Shown here piece after piece: positions 1-9,443 of a DNA stretch of 64,000 bases. The DNA comes from Pomphorhynchus laevis (Eukaryota > Acanthocephala > Palaeacanthocephala > Echinorhynchida > Pomphorhynchidae), in the NCBI GenBank assembly GCA_012934845.2, contig WNNJ02003107.1, forward strand, positions 1 to 64,000, in the 5' to 3' direction. The stretch's first letter is position 1. Every line of letters begins with the position of its first letter. A model generated the notes under the pieces. That model was not told where the DNA came from. It saw only the letters and a list, made by a program, of their open reading frames with translations, and made no database searches. Made by a program: the position numbers and the translations under genes.

Positions 1-394
1 GTCTGGACAGCATGCTTTCTGTCGTAATGCGACCTGATAGCTGAAGCTATTATGTAGCCAGCTAAAATACAAGTTAGTCGAAGAGGTCCGGAAATATCTC
101 AACAAAATGAAATTCAACCGACTACCAACAAGACGATTTCAATGACTCATTATATATATTGCCCAGAATAATAGCCTAGATTCAGAGTGTTCGATATTAC
201 GTTCTTCAATGTCGGCCCCTGAAAGACCAGCAAAGACATGAGCAACTGGACTTCCCATTGCTGTGCAAACTGTTTGAAGATATAGTTGCCCCTCAAAGTC
301 TACCGTGTTAAATTTCAAAATTATGTCTAATTATTCCAACATGCGACTGATATCTTTGAAATTACATGATTCTCTTATCAACTATCGCTCGATC

Positions 395-690
395 AACATT
401 AGGACACATGTATCTACTCCTTAAAATACATAAGCACAAAACGCCGTGCCGAGACAGACTAATCATCAATAGCAAAGGGACAGTAACAGAAAAGCTGACA
501 AAATACGTTCATATCATTTTACACCCCATATAAACAAAGCGTTCAGCATACTGAAGAGTACTGATGAATTCTTAAGTAGATTTGCAATTGTTCGTGATAA
601 AATATCCGATAATGCTATTGTAACAACATTGGATATAGAATCATTGTACAAATCCATAAAAATAGAAAGCGGGTTAGAAACAGTCTAGCG
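395..690 (+). mobile_element. Penelope-like element reverse transcriptase remnant
   Basis: Conceptual translation gives blocks resembling the Penelope-like RT: LLKIHKHKTPCRDRLIINS (compare the family's LPKIHK..PLRPI..S block) and, further on, TTLDIESLYKSIKIESGL (compare the FDV.SLFT.IP block with its catalytic aspartate). The frame is broken, so this is a relic. No GIY-YIG endonuclease was recognised after it. The hammerhead-like repeats just to the right fit the known association of Penelope-like elements with hammerhead motifs. Bases 1-394 look like further decayed sequence, possibly of the same element, with nothing specific recognised. Confidence 0.5.
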
Positions 691-825
691 ATAGCCGACC
701 AGTAGCCACTTGTCGTAGGTACTGGTCTGTCCAGTTCTTAAGGATGGTCCGCACTGCAATTTAATCTAGTAAAGATCACATACCTCAGTCAATTAAGCAA
801 AGTGTCGGACAAGCCATCATTCACA

Positions 826-931
826 ATGTCACACAGGCAACCGAAACGACCAGTAGGTACTTTATTCTGTTGATGAATGTTGCCGAGTACTCAATCATTT
901 CAACGCTAAAGTGGTCGTCTGGGAGTGACAT
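826..931 (+). repeat. Hammerhead-box repeat, copy 1
   Basis: First of three diverged copies of a repeat of about 75-105 bp. Outer arms ATGTCAC (826) and GTGACAT (925) are complementary. Inside lie a GAAAC box (843-847), a TGATGA box (871-876) and a GTC (917-919). Pairs seen are GGCAAC (836-841) with GTTGCC (879-884) and CGACCA (847-852) with TGGTCG (912-917). These resemble hammerhead stems II and III, but the boxes occur in the order GAAA, CUGAUGA, GUC, which is not a circular permutation of a hammerhead. Confidence 0.45.
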
Positions 932-1078
932 GGTGTCTGAAGACTTTGATTGACAAAGTCTTCAGTCTTTTTAGTCGTTTGAAGACTTTGATTGACACAT
1001 CTCAGTAAGTTTTTAAATAAAATTTAGTTCTTTCTATTCGGTTCCTATTATTAATATTTGACTATATATAATCAAGAA

Positions 1079-1107
1079 TTTTGCCAAAACCCGGAGTTTT
1101 GGCAAAA
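1079..1107. repeat. Perfect hairpin, 12-bp arms
   Basis: TTTTGCCAAAAC at 1079-1090 is complementary to 1096-1107 around a CCGGA loop. The left part is repeated in inverted orientation at about 1333-1375, so 1069-1375 is itself a larger inverted structure enclosing hammerhead-box copy 2. Confidence 0.7.
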
Positions 1108-1120
1108 ACCTTATAAAACC

Positions 1121-1157
1121 TTCCGGATCATCCTTATAAAATAAGGATGATCCGGAA
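1121..1157. repeat. Perfect hairpin, 17-bp arms
   Basis: TTCCGGATCATCCTTAT (1121-1137) pairs without mismatch with 1141-1157 around a 3-base loop. It sits between the two hammerhead-box copies. No coding or terminator role is evident. Confidence 0.75.
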
Positions 1158-1230
1158 AGCACATGGTTAGTTTAATGAGGCTATGCCCATGCTACCACGT
1201 CTGCAAATTCTCGAAAATGCCTATTTAATA

Positions 1231-1315
1231 TATCACAAGGCAGCCGAAACGACTGATGGTAGTTCACCCTACTGACGAGTGCTACCAGCTACCATCAAAT
1301 CGTCTAGGAGTGATA
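1231..1315 (+). repeat. Hammerhead-box repeat, copy 2
   Basis: Second copy, with outer arms TATCAC (1231-1236) and GTGATA (1310-1315). It carries GAAAC (1246-1250), CTGACGA (1272-1278) and GTC (1302-1304). Stem-I-like strands TCACCCTA (1264-1271) and TAGGAGTGA (1305-1313) pair with one bulged A. A 9-bp perfect stem (1254-1262 with 1289-1297) can compete with the hammerhead-like pairing. Confidence 0.5.
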
Positions 1316-1425
1316 AGGAAGTCTGCTCTGCTTGTAATCGAACTCCGGGTTTTGGCAAAATTCTTGATTACAAAACTGTAGCTTGTAAGCTCCCGGAGCA
1401 CGGTTTGTAAATTATCGTTAAATTA
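1315..1425. repeat. Dispersed repeat, copy 1
   Basis: About 110 bp that recur, diverged, at 9786-9900. Both contain AGTCTGC, then TGTAATC, a TCCGG-TTTT block, ATTA.AAAACTG and a conserved GAGCTCCCGGAGCAC-like stretch (AAGCTCCCGGAGCAC in this copy). The family is not identified. Its position beside Penelope-like debris suggests a retroelement end. Confidence 0.6.
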
Positions 1426-1782
1426 AATAGAACTTATAAAAGCAGACAAAGTTTTTATGTTTTTCTGGGGGTATTTTTATTTATTGCTGATTATCATTGG
1501 GGAAACATGAATTTATAAAAAAATACTATTTAATATTCGTTATAATAATGCAGCCGGAGATTCAACCTTTATTGTCAACTAAACTTCAATGCATTATTGA
1601 TATAATATACAGTAAATTATTAAAACAAATTAATAATTAAAAATTCGCGAATTTTAAATTTTTATCGATCAAAAATTATCGAATGAAAAATCTTTTACAT
1701 ATTTTTCACTTATTAATTTTAAATCTTTAAATCTTAAATTTCACTTATTACTTTTAAATCTTTCACTTATTTTTGCTTTTAG

Positions 1783-1979
1783 TCGATTCATTTAACCACA
1801 ATATAATTGCACTGCACAAGTACGGCCATAAATACGGCGGTTTGCCCGTTTATTTCTGGATATTAGTCGTTGGACTGATTATCTCATTCCACGCTCTTAT
1901 ATTTAACTTCATCTACAAAGAACTATTGACTTCAAAAACTTTAACTTCGAAATGCCAAAGACCAACAACTTTCTATTGA
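1783..1979 (+). CDS. Probable last exon of a small membrane protein
   Basis: A pyrimidine-rich acceptor (TTTTTGCTTTTAG, AG at 1781-1782) precedes a 65-codon frame ending at TGA 1977-1979. The exon starts in phase 1. Its peptide is an N-terminal hydrophilic part (SFNHNIIALHKYGHKYGG), a clear hydrophobic segment (VYFWILVVGLIISFHALIF) and a short polar tail rich in K, T and S. It reads as the last transmembrane helix and cytosolic tail of a membrane protein whose earlier exons lie left of the window or under the repeats. I do not recognise the family. Composition is less AT-rich than its flanks, which favours real coding sequence. A chance open frame remains possible. Confidence 0.4.
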
Positions 1980-2714
1980 GTCTAGTACTACTGAAATAAT
2001 GACAAATGCTGTTTATGAGAAGATTTATTTTTTAAAAATGGTTTCGATTGTTTTTTAAGTATTTTTACGAATGCATTTTAATCTGAATTCATTATGTGAG
2101 TGAATTTATTGCTAAATTGCAACTTGTTTTACACTTTCGCAATCTTTACATATTTGGAATATCATTGATATTAAGATTTTTAAGATTTTTATCAGCAAAA
2201 AAATGTTAAATTTCACAAAAGTTTTGGCTTTAATTTAGGTTATTGAAACTTTGTATATTTCCTTTATATATAAGAAACATTATATAAGAAATACCACCGC
2301 TGCCTTGGATCCTTGGAGGATTAACTAATAAATTAGAGGTTTGATTCAACCAAAACTGTCTATTACACCTATTGTAGCACAATTCAATATTCTACGTTTT
2401 TAAATAAATTGCAAAAGAAAGCTTGGTTAAATATTTTATATACCTATATACTCATTTTTGTCATCTACGGGATAAGCTAACCCGTAGCAAATACAATCAA
2501 TATTTCGTTTATATATAGTATAGATAAGATAACGTTTATATATAGTATAGATATATCAAAATAAATAGATATATAAAATTCAACCAAGCTTTTATATACC
2601 TACTTATTTTGAAATATTTATGAATCCGACAGAAACAAGGATCCCAAGCCGTGGTTCAAATAACCCTATTGATACTTTCTATATATTTGGATATTTGTAT
2701 ATATATCGTGACAG
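1980..2714. other. AT-rich non-coding stretch
   Basis: Probable 3' flank of the preceding exon. A short imperfect duplication (GTTTATATATAGTATAGAT, twice near 2508-2552) is the only structure seen. Confidence 0.4.
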
Positions 2715-2886
2715 TAACCAACCAAAGACCATAGACAAATTGTTTATTTCGACAACGTTTCGATCCTCACTTTGATCTTTATCAAGTCAAATTATTGTAA
2801 GTAACTTGGTATTATCAAGAAAATTGTTTTGTGAAGATCGAATAGCTGTCAAAATGAAATATTTGTCTCTGGTCTTTGGTTGGTTA
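2715..2886. mobile_element. Foldback/MITE-like element, 26-bp terminal inverted repeats
   Basis: TAACCAACCAAAGACCATAG... at 2715-2740 is matched by its reverse complement at 2861-2886 with one mismatch. The roughly 120-bp centre holds GACAACGTTTCGATCC followed by a TTGATCTTTATCAAGTC stretch, a layout common at retroelement ends in invertebrates (recollection). No coding capacity. Confidence 0.55.
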
Positions 2887-3305
2887 TTAATGTTACGATA
2901 ATTTAGTATGTGATAGTATCCTATATGGATCCCAGCCCGCAGCTATTGAATTCATATATATCTGATTATTGTATTAACAAAGTACCTCTAAAGGAGTCCC
3001 TGCTGCTATATATAACGAAGAATATAATTACTAAATACTACTGTAGACATCAGCAGATAGTTGTTGAGATATTGAAAAATATAAATTTTACTTTTTATTC
3101 TGGACTTTGCCTCCTTCTCGTTAACCAAATGAACAATTATTCCATCATTACTATATATAGTCATGATGATATAATGATATATCATCATGATATATAATGA
3201 TATAAATCATGATTACATATATCATATTATATTATATATATTATACATAATATATTATATATATCATCATGATATATAATGATATATATCATTGAGATTG
3301 CATTA
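2887..3305. repeat. AT-rich simple and palindromic repeats
   Basis: From about 3160 to 3290 the sequence is made of ATGATATAT / ATCATGATAT words in both orientations. The open frames here are low-complexity by-products. Confidence 0.5.
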
Positions 3306-3393
3306 AAGTTTGAAAGTTTGAAAGTTTTTTTAATGTGGCAAATGCACACAGACTGTGTGCTTACAAGCCCACAAAAGCGAAACATAAAAAAAG

Positions 3394-5478
3394 TTAATCG
3401 TTTAGTAGCATCGATTTTAGCTGCTTTTTGAAAAATCGGAGTGAGGATGATGATCGCAGATGATTAGGTAAGGAATTCCAAAGGAGAGGAGCAGCGATAT
3501 GTAGGGATCGACGGCCGAAGTTGGTTGAGTGAATAGGTACGTGTAGCAGAAGAGAATCACAGGAACGTAGGTGAGTAGAAAGATAGCGAGATTCACTTAG
3601 AGTTGGCAGATAAAGATAAGAAGGAGAATTACAATGGAGAAGGCGATAAGTCAGGCAAAGCAGACGAAAACGAACGCGATGATCAATACTTAGCCATCCA
3701 AGTTTTGATAAATAGGAAGATATATGATCGAATTTACGAAGTCGAAAAAGGATGCGCACCGCAGTGTTAATGAGGCGTTGAAGAGGTTTAAGGGATGACT
3801 TTGAAGAGAAGACGAGAAGGCTAAGACAGTAATCAATACGTGGGAAAAGAAGGGAGGAGATAAGAGATTTACAAGAACTAAAATCTAGAGAATTTCTGAC
3901 GAGACGAATATCACGGAGAAGAATATTTGAAGACCTAGTTTTATCACGAATGAAGGGATCGAGATGCAGGTTATTGTCGAAGTGAATACCTAGAAATACT
4001 AGTTTATCTACAGCAGAGATAAGTGTGGTCTGAAGATACAGAGATGGAGGAATAACAGAAACAGTGGAGGGAAAAATCCATAACACTTTAGATTTGGTAG
4101 GATTTAGGGACATGCGCAAAGAAATTAGATGTGCTGATAGAGCACGAAGACAATTAGATGCGGATACGAAAAGTTGGCTTAGGGAAAGAGGAGACGAATG
4201 AGAATAAAGAAGTATATCATCAGCGTACTGCATTCCCTTGAAGCAGAATTTACTAGATATACAAGATAAATCTCCAAGAAGAAGCGTAAATAGAATAGGG
4301 CCAAATACAGAACCTTGAGGTACACCACAAGAGAGAGAAGATAGAGGAGAACACATTGAATTAGAATGGACGGAAAATGATCGATCGGAGAGATACGAAG
4401 AGAACCAAGCCAAGGTGGACGAAGAGAAACCATAGTGATAGCGAAGACGAAAAAGAAGGATTTCGTGATCGACAATGTCGAATGCAGATAAAAGATCGAG
4501 CGATATTACCACACTACACAGTCCTTTGTCACGAGCGGAGAGCAGATCAGAAAATACTTTATGACATGCTAGTTCGGTGGAATGATTGGAGCGGAAAGCA
4601 GATTGAAAAGAAGGGTAGAGCTGCGATGAAGAGAGATACTTGTTTATCTGATCTAAGACAAGGTGTTCAAGAATTTTAGATAAGGTTGGTAGAATTAATA
4701 TTGGGCGATAAGATGAAGGAAGAGAGGGGTCAAGAGAGGGCTTTTTAAGTAGGGGACGAACAATGGACGTTTTCCAAAGAACAGGAAATATTCCATTCAC
4801 TATTGACGAGTTAAAGAGGCTGGTAAGGAAAGGTGTGAAGTCTGTTGACAACAATTTGAGAATTCGAGTAGGAATGGGATCGGCAGGAGAGGACTTACAA
4901 GTTAACGAAATAAGAAGGCAAGATACCTCATCTTCAGATACCGCAAGTAGATAAAAGAGCTCAGGGATACGAACAGACGAGATACAATAAGTTTGTGGAA
5001 GGACGATGATCGAATCGATTAGAGAAACAGTTTTTGAAGTTAGGTAATCGGAGAATTGAGAAGGATCAAGAGTGGATGTGACAGAGGAACGAGAAAGTAG
5101 AGAATTAAGAGTTTTCCATTTAGTTCGAGAGTCATTTGCGGAAGCTATAAGATCACCGTGGTTAATTGATCGATTTGAACTAATAGGTCGTTGACGAGCC
5201 TTATCGACCACAGAGAGATTTAAAGAGCGGATGCGTTTAAGAGAGTAATCATTCTGATCAACGTGCCAAGATTCGGTTAAACACAAAACATCCAAAGATT
5301 TATGAAGGAAAAGATCATATACTGAATCAACCTTGTTACTAAGAGAGCGAATATTTAAAACGGCTAATTTCCAAGAAGATTTGGGGAGCAGTGGAGTAGA
5401 CTCAATTAGAGGATGCCCCGGATGATTTACTTTAAGTTTTGCTGGAGGATTTACCTTTAAATCATTTTCAATCGTTGG
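3394..5478 (-). CDS. LINE A ORF2: reverse transcriptase with internally deleted endonuclease
   Basis: Open from the codon after the stop at 5479-5481 down to 3394, about 694 residues. The N-terminus begins an AP endonuclease domain (LNIRSL, then LDVLCLTESWH). It then jumps from INHGDLIASAN straight to SRTKWKTLNSLLSRSS, which in the related copy at 25.2-26.3 kb are separated by roughly 270 residues. The deletion is in frame and removes the GDFN and later catalytic motifs. The RT is intact: SSYRPILILPTLSKI, SLDLLSAFDIVDHEI, GVPQGSVFGPILF and the catalytic QYADD. The C-terminus has the family's LLWNSLPNHLR block. Jockey-superfamily (CR1/L2-like) RT; exact clade not settled. Confidence 0.85.
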   Translation of the reverse strand, partial: PTIENDLKVNPPAKLKVNHPGHPLIESTPLLPKSSWKLAVLNIRSLSNKVDSVYDLFLHKSLDVLCLTESWHVDQNDYSLKRIRSLNLSVVDKARQRPISSNRSINHGDLIASANDSRTKWKTLNSLLSRSSVTSTLDPSQFSDYLTSKTVSLIDSIIVLPQTYCISSVRIPELFYLLAVSEDEVSCLLISLTCKSSPADPIPTRILKLLSTDFTPFLTSLFNSSIVNGIFPVLWKTSIVRPLLKKPSLDPSLPSSYRPILILPTLSKILEHLVLDQINKYLSSSQLYPSFQSAFRSNHSTELACHKVFSDLLSARDKGLCSVVISLDLLSAFDIVDHEILLFRLRYHYGFSSSTLAWFSSYLSDRSFSVHSNSMCSPLSSLSCGVPQGSVFGPILFTLLLGDLSCISSKFCFKGMQYADDILLYSHSSPLSLSQLFVSASNCLRALSAHLISLRMSLNPTKSKVLWIFPSTVSVIPPSLYLQTTLISAVDKLVFLGIHFDNNLHLDPFIRDKTRSSNILLRDIRLVRNSLDFSSCKSLISSLLFPRIDYCLSLLVFSSKSSLKPLQRLINTAVRILFRLRKFDHISSYLSKLGWLSIDHRVRFRLLCLTYRLLHCNSPSYLYLPTLSESRYLSTHLRSCDSLLLHVPIHSTNFGRRSLHIAAPLLWNSLPNHLRSSSSLRFFKKQLKSMLLND

Positions 5479-5585
5479 TCATATATTGGCTGGGTTAGAA
5501 AGATTGTTGTTGCCTGTAGACGAAACTTCGCCGAGTACTGGTAAGCTCACATTTACTGCGTGGGCTTCCCTACTTGATGAAACCA

Positions 5586-6605
5586 CTATCTTATGTCCTC
5601 TAATAAAATATCGCTTACTTGGGTCTGACATTTTCGTTCGGATAATTCTTTCCGTAGTCTCTTGAGTTCCTTTTGTTCAAGTTTCGACAAATCAGGGCAC
5701 AAGTACACCGTATGAAAGAGAGATGAATTCTTAAGCTTAAACGAAGATTTTAAAGATGATTCCACATGGCTGACGCTAGCTTTTACCTTAACCCACGGAG
5801 GGGAGTTAGTATGAAGTGCAGGGAGTCGATGAAAGTCTAGTTTTTGTCCGACCAAAGGACAACCGATTTCCTCAAAGAGATTTAATATAACTTGTTGCTC
5901 GCTTTCAGAAACGGGTAAATTACGAACTATCAGATGTGAGGCCCTAGCGCTTTCCCTATCAAGAGAGTTTGCTAATTTAGAATAAGATTTATCTACCTCT
6001 GGTGTGCGTTGAAAAGAACAAACAGCATGATATACCTGCTTATTGATGCAACGGTTGAGGGAGGAGTTGATAGACTCATTTACTATTCTATGTATACGCT
6101 CTTTGTTTGTCCAGCAACTATTTGAATCATTTGATATTAACTGGCTTTTAAGTTTAGTTATTTCAATTCGGGTTTCGTTGATTGCTTTGGCTGCACAAAA
6201 TCCACAGAGGTAATCTTGGGCCAGTAAATCTCTAGAAAGCCTTCTTGGAAGGATTACCGTTGAATACACGTTGCAATTATCCGTAGTACACTTCATTTCG
6301 ATGGAGATAGTCTCCACGGCGTTTACTGTCATTCCCAGTTCATCGTTGTTCGAATATTGTGTTGAGAATTTTGATGTATGTTTGTCGTTATATTGATTGG
6401 ATGGAATCAATCGTTTTCGATTTGAGCATCGTTGTGCACAACAATTAATGCATTGCTTATTATTTCGAACGCACACACAGCCCTTACAAACAGCTGTTTG
6501 ACCATTACAAGGGCAGCATCGCTTATTCGCAGACTGTTCTGTCACGGTGATTTGATGATTGCACTGTATGTTATTCGTTGTATTTATGTATGTTATTTGT
6601 TTCAA
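5586..6605 (-). CDS. LINE A ORF1: Cys-rich, RRM-like RNA-binding protein
   Basis: 339 residues, starting at the ATG at 6605. The N-terminal 60 residues are a dense Cys cluster (CCPCNGQTAVCKGCVCV, then QCINCCAQRCSNR), probably zinc-binding. A middle hydrophilic, coiled-coil-prone part includes YLCGFCAAK. The C-terminal third has an RRM-like start (ASHLIVRNLPVSES) and NSPPWVKVKA. The same order of blocks occurs in ORF1 of the other LINE at 28.3-29.4 kb. ORF1 proteins of LINEs bind the element's RNA; here that role is inferred from position and architecture. It lies 107 bases upstream of ORF2. Confidence 0.75.
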   Translation of the reverse strand: MKQITYINTTNNIQCNHQITVTEQSANKRCCPCNGQTAVCKGCVCVRNNKQCINCCAQRCSNRKRLIPSNQYNDKHTSKFSTQYSNNDELGMTVNAVETISIEMKCTTDNCNVYSTVILPRRLSRDLLAQDYLCGFCAAKAINETRIEITKLKSQLISNDSNSCWTNKERIHRIVNESINSSLNRCINKQVYHAVCSFQRTPEVDKSYSKLANSLDRESARASHLIVRNLPVSESEQQVILNLFEEIGCPLVGQKLDFHRLPALHTNSPPWVKVKASVSHVESSLKSSFKLKNSSLFHTVYLCPDLSKLEQKELKRLRKELSERKCQTQVSDILLEDIR

Positions 6606-6619
6606 ACTTTATTTTCATT

Positions 6620-6703
6620 ATAACAGCAGCGAGTCTATAACAGCAGCGAATCTATAACAGCAGCGAGTCTATAACAGCAGCGAGTCTATAACAGCAGCGA
6701 GTT
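6620..6703 (-). repeat. 17-bp tandem monomers at the LINE A 5' end
   Basis: About five copies of ATAACAGCAGCGAGTCT, immediately upstream of ORF1. In several LINE families, short 5' monomers carry the internal promoter; that role is inferred here. Confidence 0.7.
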
Positions 6704-8636
6704 GTACGTTATTTATTTATGCTTGATAACAACGGTTCAGGATTCTATTGGAATGCGGTAGTATGTTGAAAACTGATGTCGGTACTTAACTGGACTACAA
6801 CCAACAATCACCATACTATTAGTCACTACTAGACGTCAGAGATGACCGGCAACGCTCATCAGTAATATGAGCCATATCGATGACGTTTAGGCTGCCTGCA
6901 TAACTTTTGAAAAAGAGCATTTCCGATAAATTGCTTAAGTTCCAGTGGCTAAAGCCTCGTAAACTGGGACGAGCGTATAATATTAAATTTAATATATACT
7001 ATATACAATATTATATATAATATTTATATTTATATATAATGTATAAATGCATATATATAAGTTTAAATATTTTATTAAAAATAAACATGTTAAGTTTCAC
7101 AAACATTTAATTTAATTTTGATTATACAAATTTTGGGGTGACCTTATTTCTACCAGACCTTCAATAAAATTATAATTTTAATTATAATTTAATTAATTTA
7201 AATTATTAATTAATTTAAATTATAATTATAATTTTAATAAATATAATTATCATATTCTATTATGTATTATATTATTATTTAATGTGTGACTATTATAAAA
7301 TTATGATATTATTTTATTAACTTTAGTTATCATATTAACTTTATCGTAAAATGAAAATTTAAATCGATCCGCTTCTACTTATTTACGCAGCTATGAAAAA
7401 CTAGTATTTTAAAACATCTTTAAATTTTTGAACTGTCAACTTTTATAATGACGAAGTTATGACGTCACTAATTTGTTTGCTAAAACTTAAAAGTTATTTT
7501 AAGTTTTAAAATAACTTAATCACATTCTAATATTAATATTAAGAAGTTATACAATAACTTATTAAGCAGTCTGATATTTATGTTGTAGATGTGAACGTTT
7601 TAAAGTAGTCTAAAATGCGATTAATAAATTCGGAAACTTAGTAGCGCCAAACTCAAAAGAAACCACAATTTAATTGAGACAGTTTTATAAAAACTGTTTT
7701 TTTTTAAATTTAGGGTTATATTTAGCAATAAATTGTCAAATATATATACATCATAAAAATATAATAAAAAAATTAAAATCATTACTTAAATTTTTTATTT
7801 TGTATATGATATGCTATGTGTTAGAATAAGAAATTACGCTAGATATTCAAATTACATAAGAGGAAATCTATCATCTGAATGTATTTGGATAAAAAGAAAA
7901 TTACTTCATTAATGTTCTGAAGATGCAAACAGAGGTTAGCGAAATATCAAATAAAATTTTCATCCTTTCTTTGATACAACTTCAATAATTCTTTATTAAT
8001 AAATATATGTTTACAAGCAAATAAATTTCCAATTTCGCATGGCTGATTATTTCAAGATTACAATTGTTCTAATGTAAAACGGTTATTATAATAATCGTTT
8101 TACAAATGGACGAAATCCTAGTGTACACATTTCGCCCTAATGTATATAGGGGTTTAAAAAGCAAGCAATCTATATGTAAATTAAGGTAGTAACAGATAGT
8201 AAATAATATACTATGCGTTAGAATAATATATGACTATTGATAATAGCATTACATCAGAATAAATACATCATGAACGAGTATTTAGTCTCGCTACTATATT
8301 TGGTTAAAAATAGGGTCCAAAACCTGATAAGGCAGCGTTTCTTTAGATGATCCATAATCATAATTATAATACATAGAATATAATAAATTAATCGGTCCAT
8401 AAAAATTGAGTGTTATAAAAAATCTTAATTTATAAAAATCTGAATTATAGTAAATTATATTAAATTATTCTTTTTTACTATATGTTCTACTAAGGTAAAA
8501 AAATATGTTCTACTAAGGTGTTGTTATTTAAATATTGCTATTTCACAAAATATGAAATAAGAAAAACAACAAATCGTTTTAAAAATTATAAATTTTCGAT
8601 CATACAATCGATAAGTTTAAATATTTTTTCATTAGT
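6704..8636. other. AT-rich intergenic stretch
   Basis: Contains hammerhead-box copy 3 (6823-6896, minus) and a perfect 14-bp-arm hairpin at 8075-8103 (GTAAAACGGTTATT). Otherwise no exon or element could be supported. Confidence 0.4.
6823..6896 (-). repeat. Hammerhead-box repeat, copy 3
   Basis: Minus-strand copy of the repeats at 826 and 1231. It has GGCAGCC followed by an AAAC box, then CTGATGA preceded by TCATATTA and followed by GCGTTGCC, then GACGTC followed by TAGTAGTGA. The stem-I-like strands TCATATTA and TAGTAGTGA pair with one bulge, using different bases from copy 2, which looks like covariation. Confidence 0.45.
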
Positions 8637-9443
8637 TTACGACAGAGGTGCGACCAAGCAGAATCTCTTCACTTCGGTCATATTAGGCCTACAGAACGAA
8701 TTTAAATTAATCATTTGTGAAATTATGTCTTTCAAGGAATTTCCTACAAGTTCTCTGTCTATATGACAACGATATGATGTAGGTTCCTTTTTTATCAGCT
8801 CAGACATCAGTTTAATTGGTTCGTTTATCATACCTTCGAATTTTATTGCATCATCAGGTGAACATGTTGATCTGAAAATGCCACTAAGAATGTCAATTGG
8901 GCTATTTCCTGGAAATAGTATCTTCTTCGTGTGAATAAATAATAAAATACAACCACAACTCCAAACATCGACTTTTTCAGAATACGAACGATATCCAAGT
9001 AATATTTCAGGACTTTGATACTCACAATATTCGCTCTGTACTGGGGACATGCGACCTGTATTTTGGTCATAACTAGTTGTACCTGGTATGTGTTTAAATG
9101 GCCTGGCACATTTGAATCCAGTAAGTTTAATGTAACTTAAAACTGGACTTACAAGTACATGATCCGGCGATATGCGACGATGTACTATCTGTCTATTGTG
9201 TAAGAATTCAATTGCGTTCACTAATTGCACGGATATAGACATCTGGATTCGGGAAGATATAATCGGATGTGTACTAATATAACCTGCTAAATTGTATGGA
9301 AAATAATCCATTATTATCGAAAATACCGATGATTCCGAATACATCACCACATCCATATCTTTTATTCCAAGTAAAAAGTTTGGACTAAAATCTTTAATTT
9401 GTTGCATGACTCCGACTTCTCTAACCAGGTCCGCAGGCACACC
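8637..9443 (-). CDS. CDK-family pseudokinase, main catalytic-domain exon
   Basis: 268 codons ending at TAA 8637-8639. The acceptor (TTGGCTTTAG, AG at 9445-9444) restores GVPADLVREVGVMQQI, the position of the PSTAIRE helix of CDKs (GVPSTAIREI in CDK2). The fold is recognisable: DYFPYNLAGYI, QLVNAIEFLHNRQIVHR, YQSPEILLGYRSYSEKVDVWS, FPGNSPIDIL. Key catalytic positions are changed: HRD is HRR, so the catalytic Asp is Arg, and the DFG site reads TGF, so the metal-binding Asp is gone. The SPE and DVWS structural residues are kept. It probably acts as a scaffold or cyclin-binding decoy rather than an enzyme. It pairs with the exon at 10362-10522; together the kinase part is about 320 residues, normal for a CDK. 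Confidence 0.85.
   Translation of the reverse strand, partial: GVPADLVREVGVMQQIKDFSPNFLLGIKDMDVVMYSESSVFSIIMDYFPYNLAGYISTHPIISSRIQMSISVQLVNAIEFLHNRQIVHRRISPDHVLVSPVLSYIKLTGFKCARPFKHIPGTTSYDQNTGRMSPVQSEYCEYQSPEILLGYRSYSEKVDVWSCGCILLFIHTKKILFPGNSPIDILSGIFRSTCSPDDAIKFEGMINEPIKLMSELIKKEPTSYRCHIDRELVGNSLKDIISQMINLNSFCRPNMTEVKRFCLVAPLS

Larger units (their letters stand above)
3306..6703 (-). mobile_element. Two-ORF non-LTR retrotransposon (LINE A), CR1/L2-like RT
   Basis: Read on the minus strand: short tandem 5' monomers (6620-6703), ORF1 (5586-6605), ORF2 (3394-5478), a 3' UTR and a tail of TTTCAAAC words (3306-3330). The 3' UTR motif GCATTTGCCACATT is shared with the LINE 3' ends near 24890 and 28050, so these belong to one family. 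ORF1 and ORF2 are both open, but ORF2 lacks most of its endonuclease, so the copy could not insert by the usual endonuclease route without help in trans. Confidence 0.8.

Noticed and set aside
1333-1345. tRNA B-box-like GAGTTCGATTAC on the minus strand
   Set aside because: No A box, acceptor stem or cloverleaf could be drawn around it.
2910-3197. 95-codon open frame
   Set aside because: AT-rich simple repeat, no splice context, no family resemblance.
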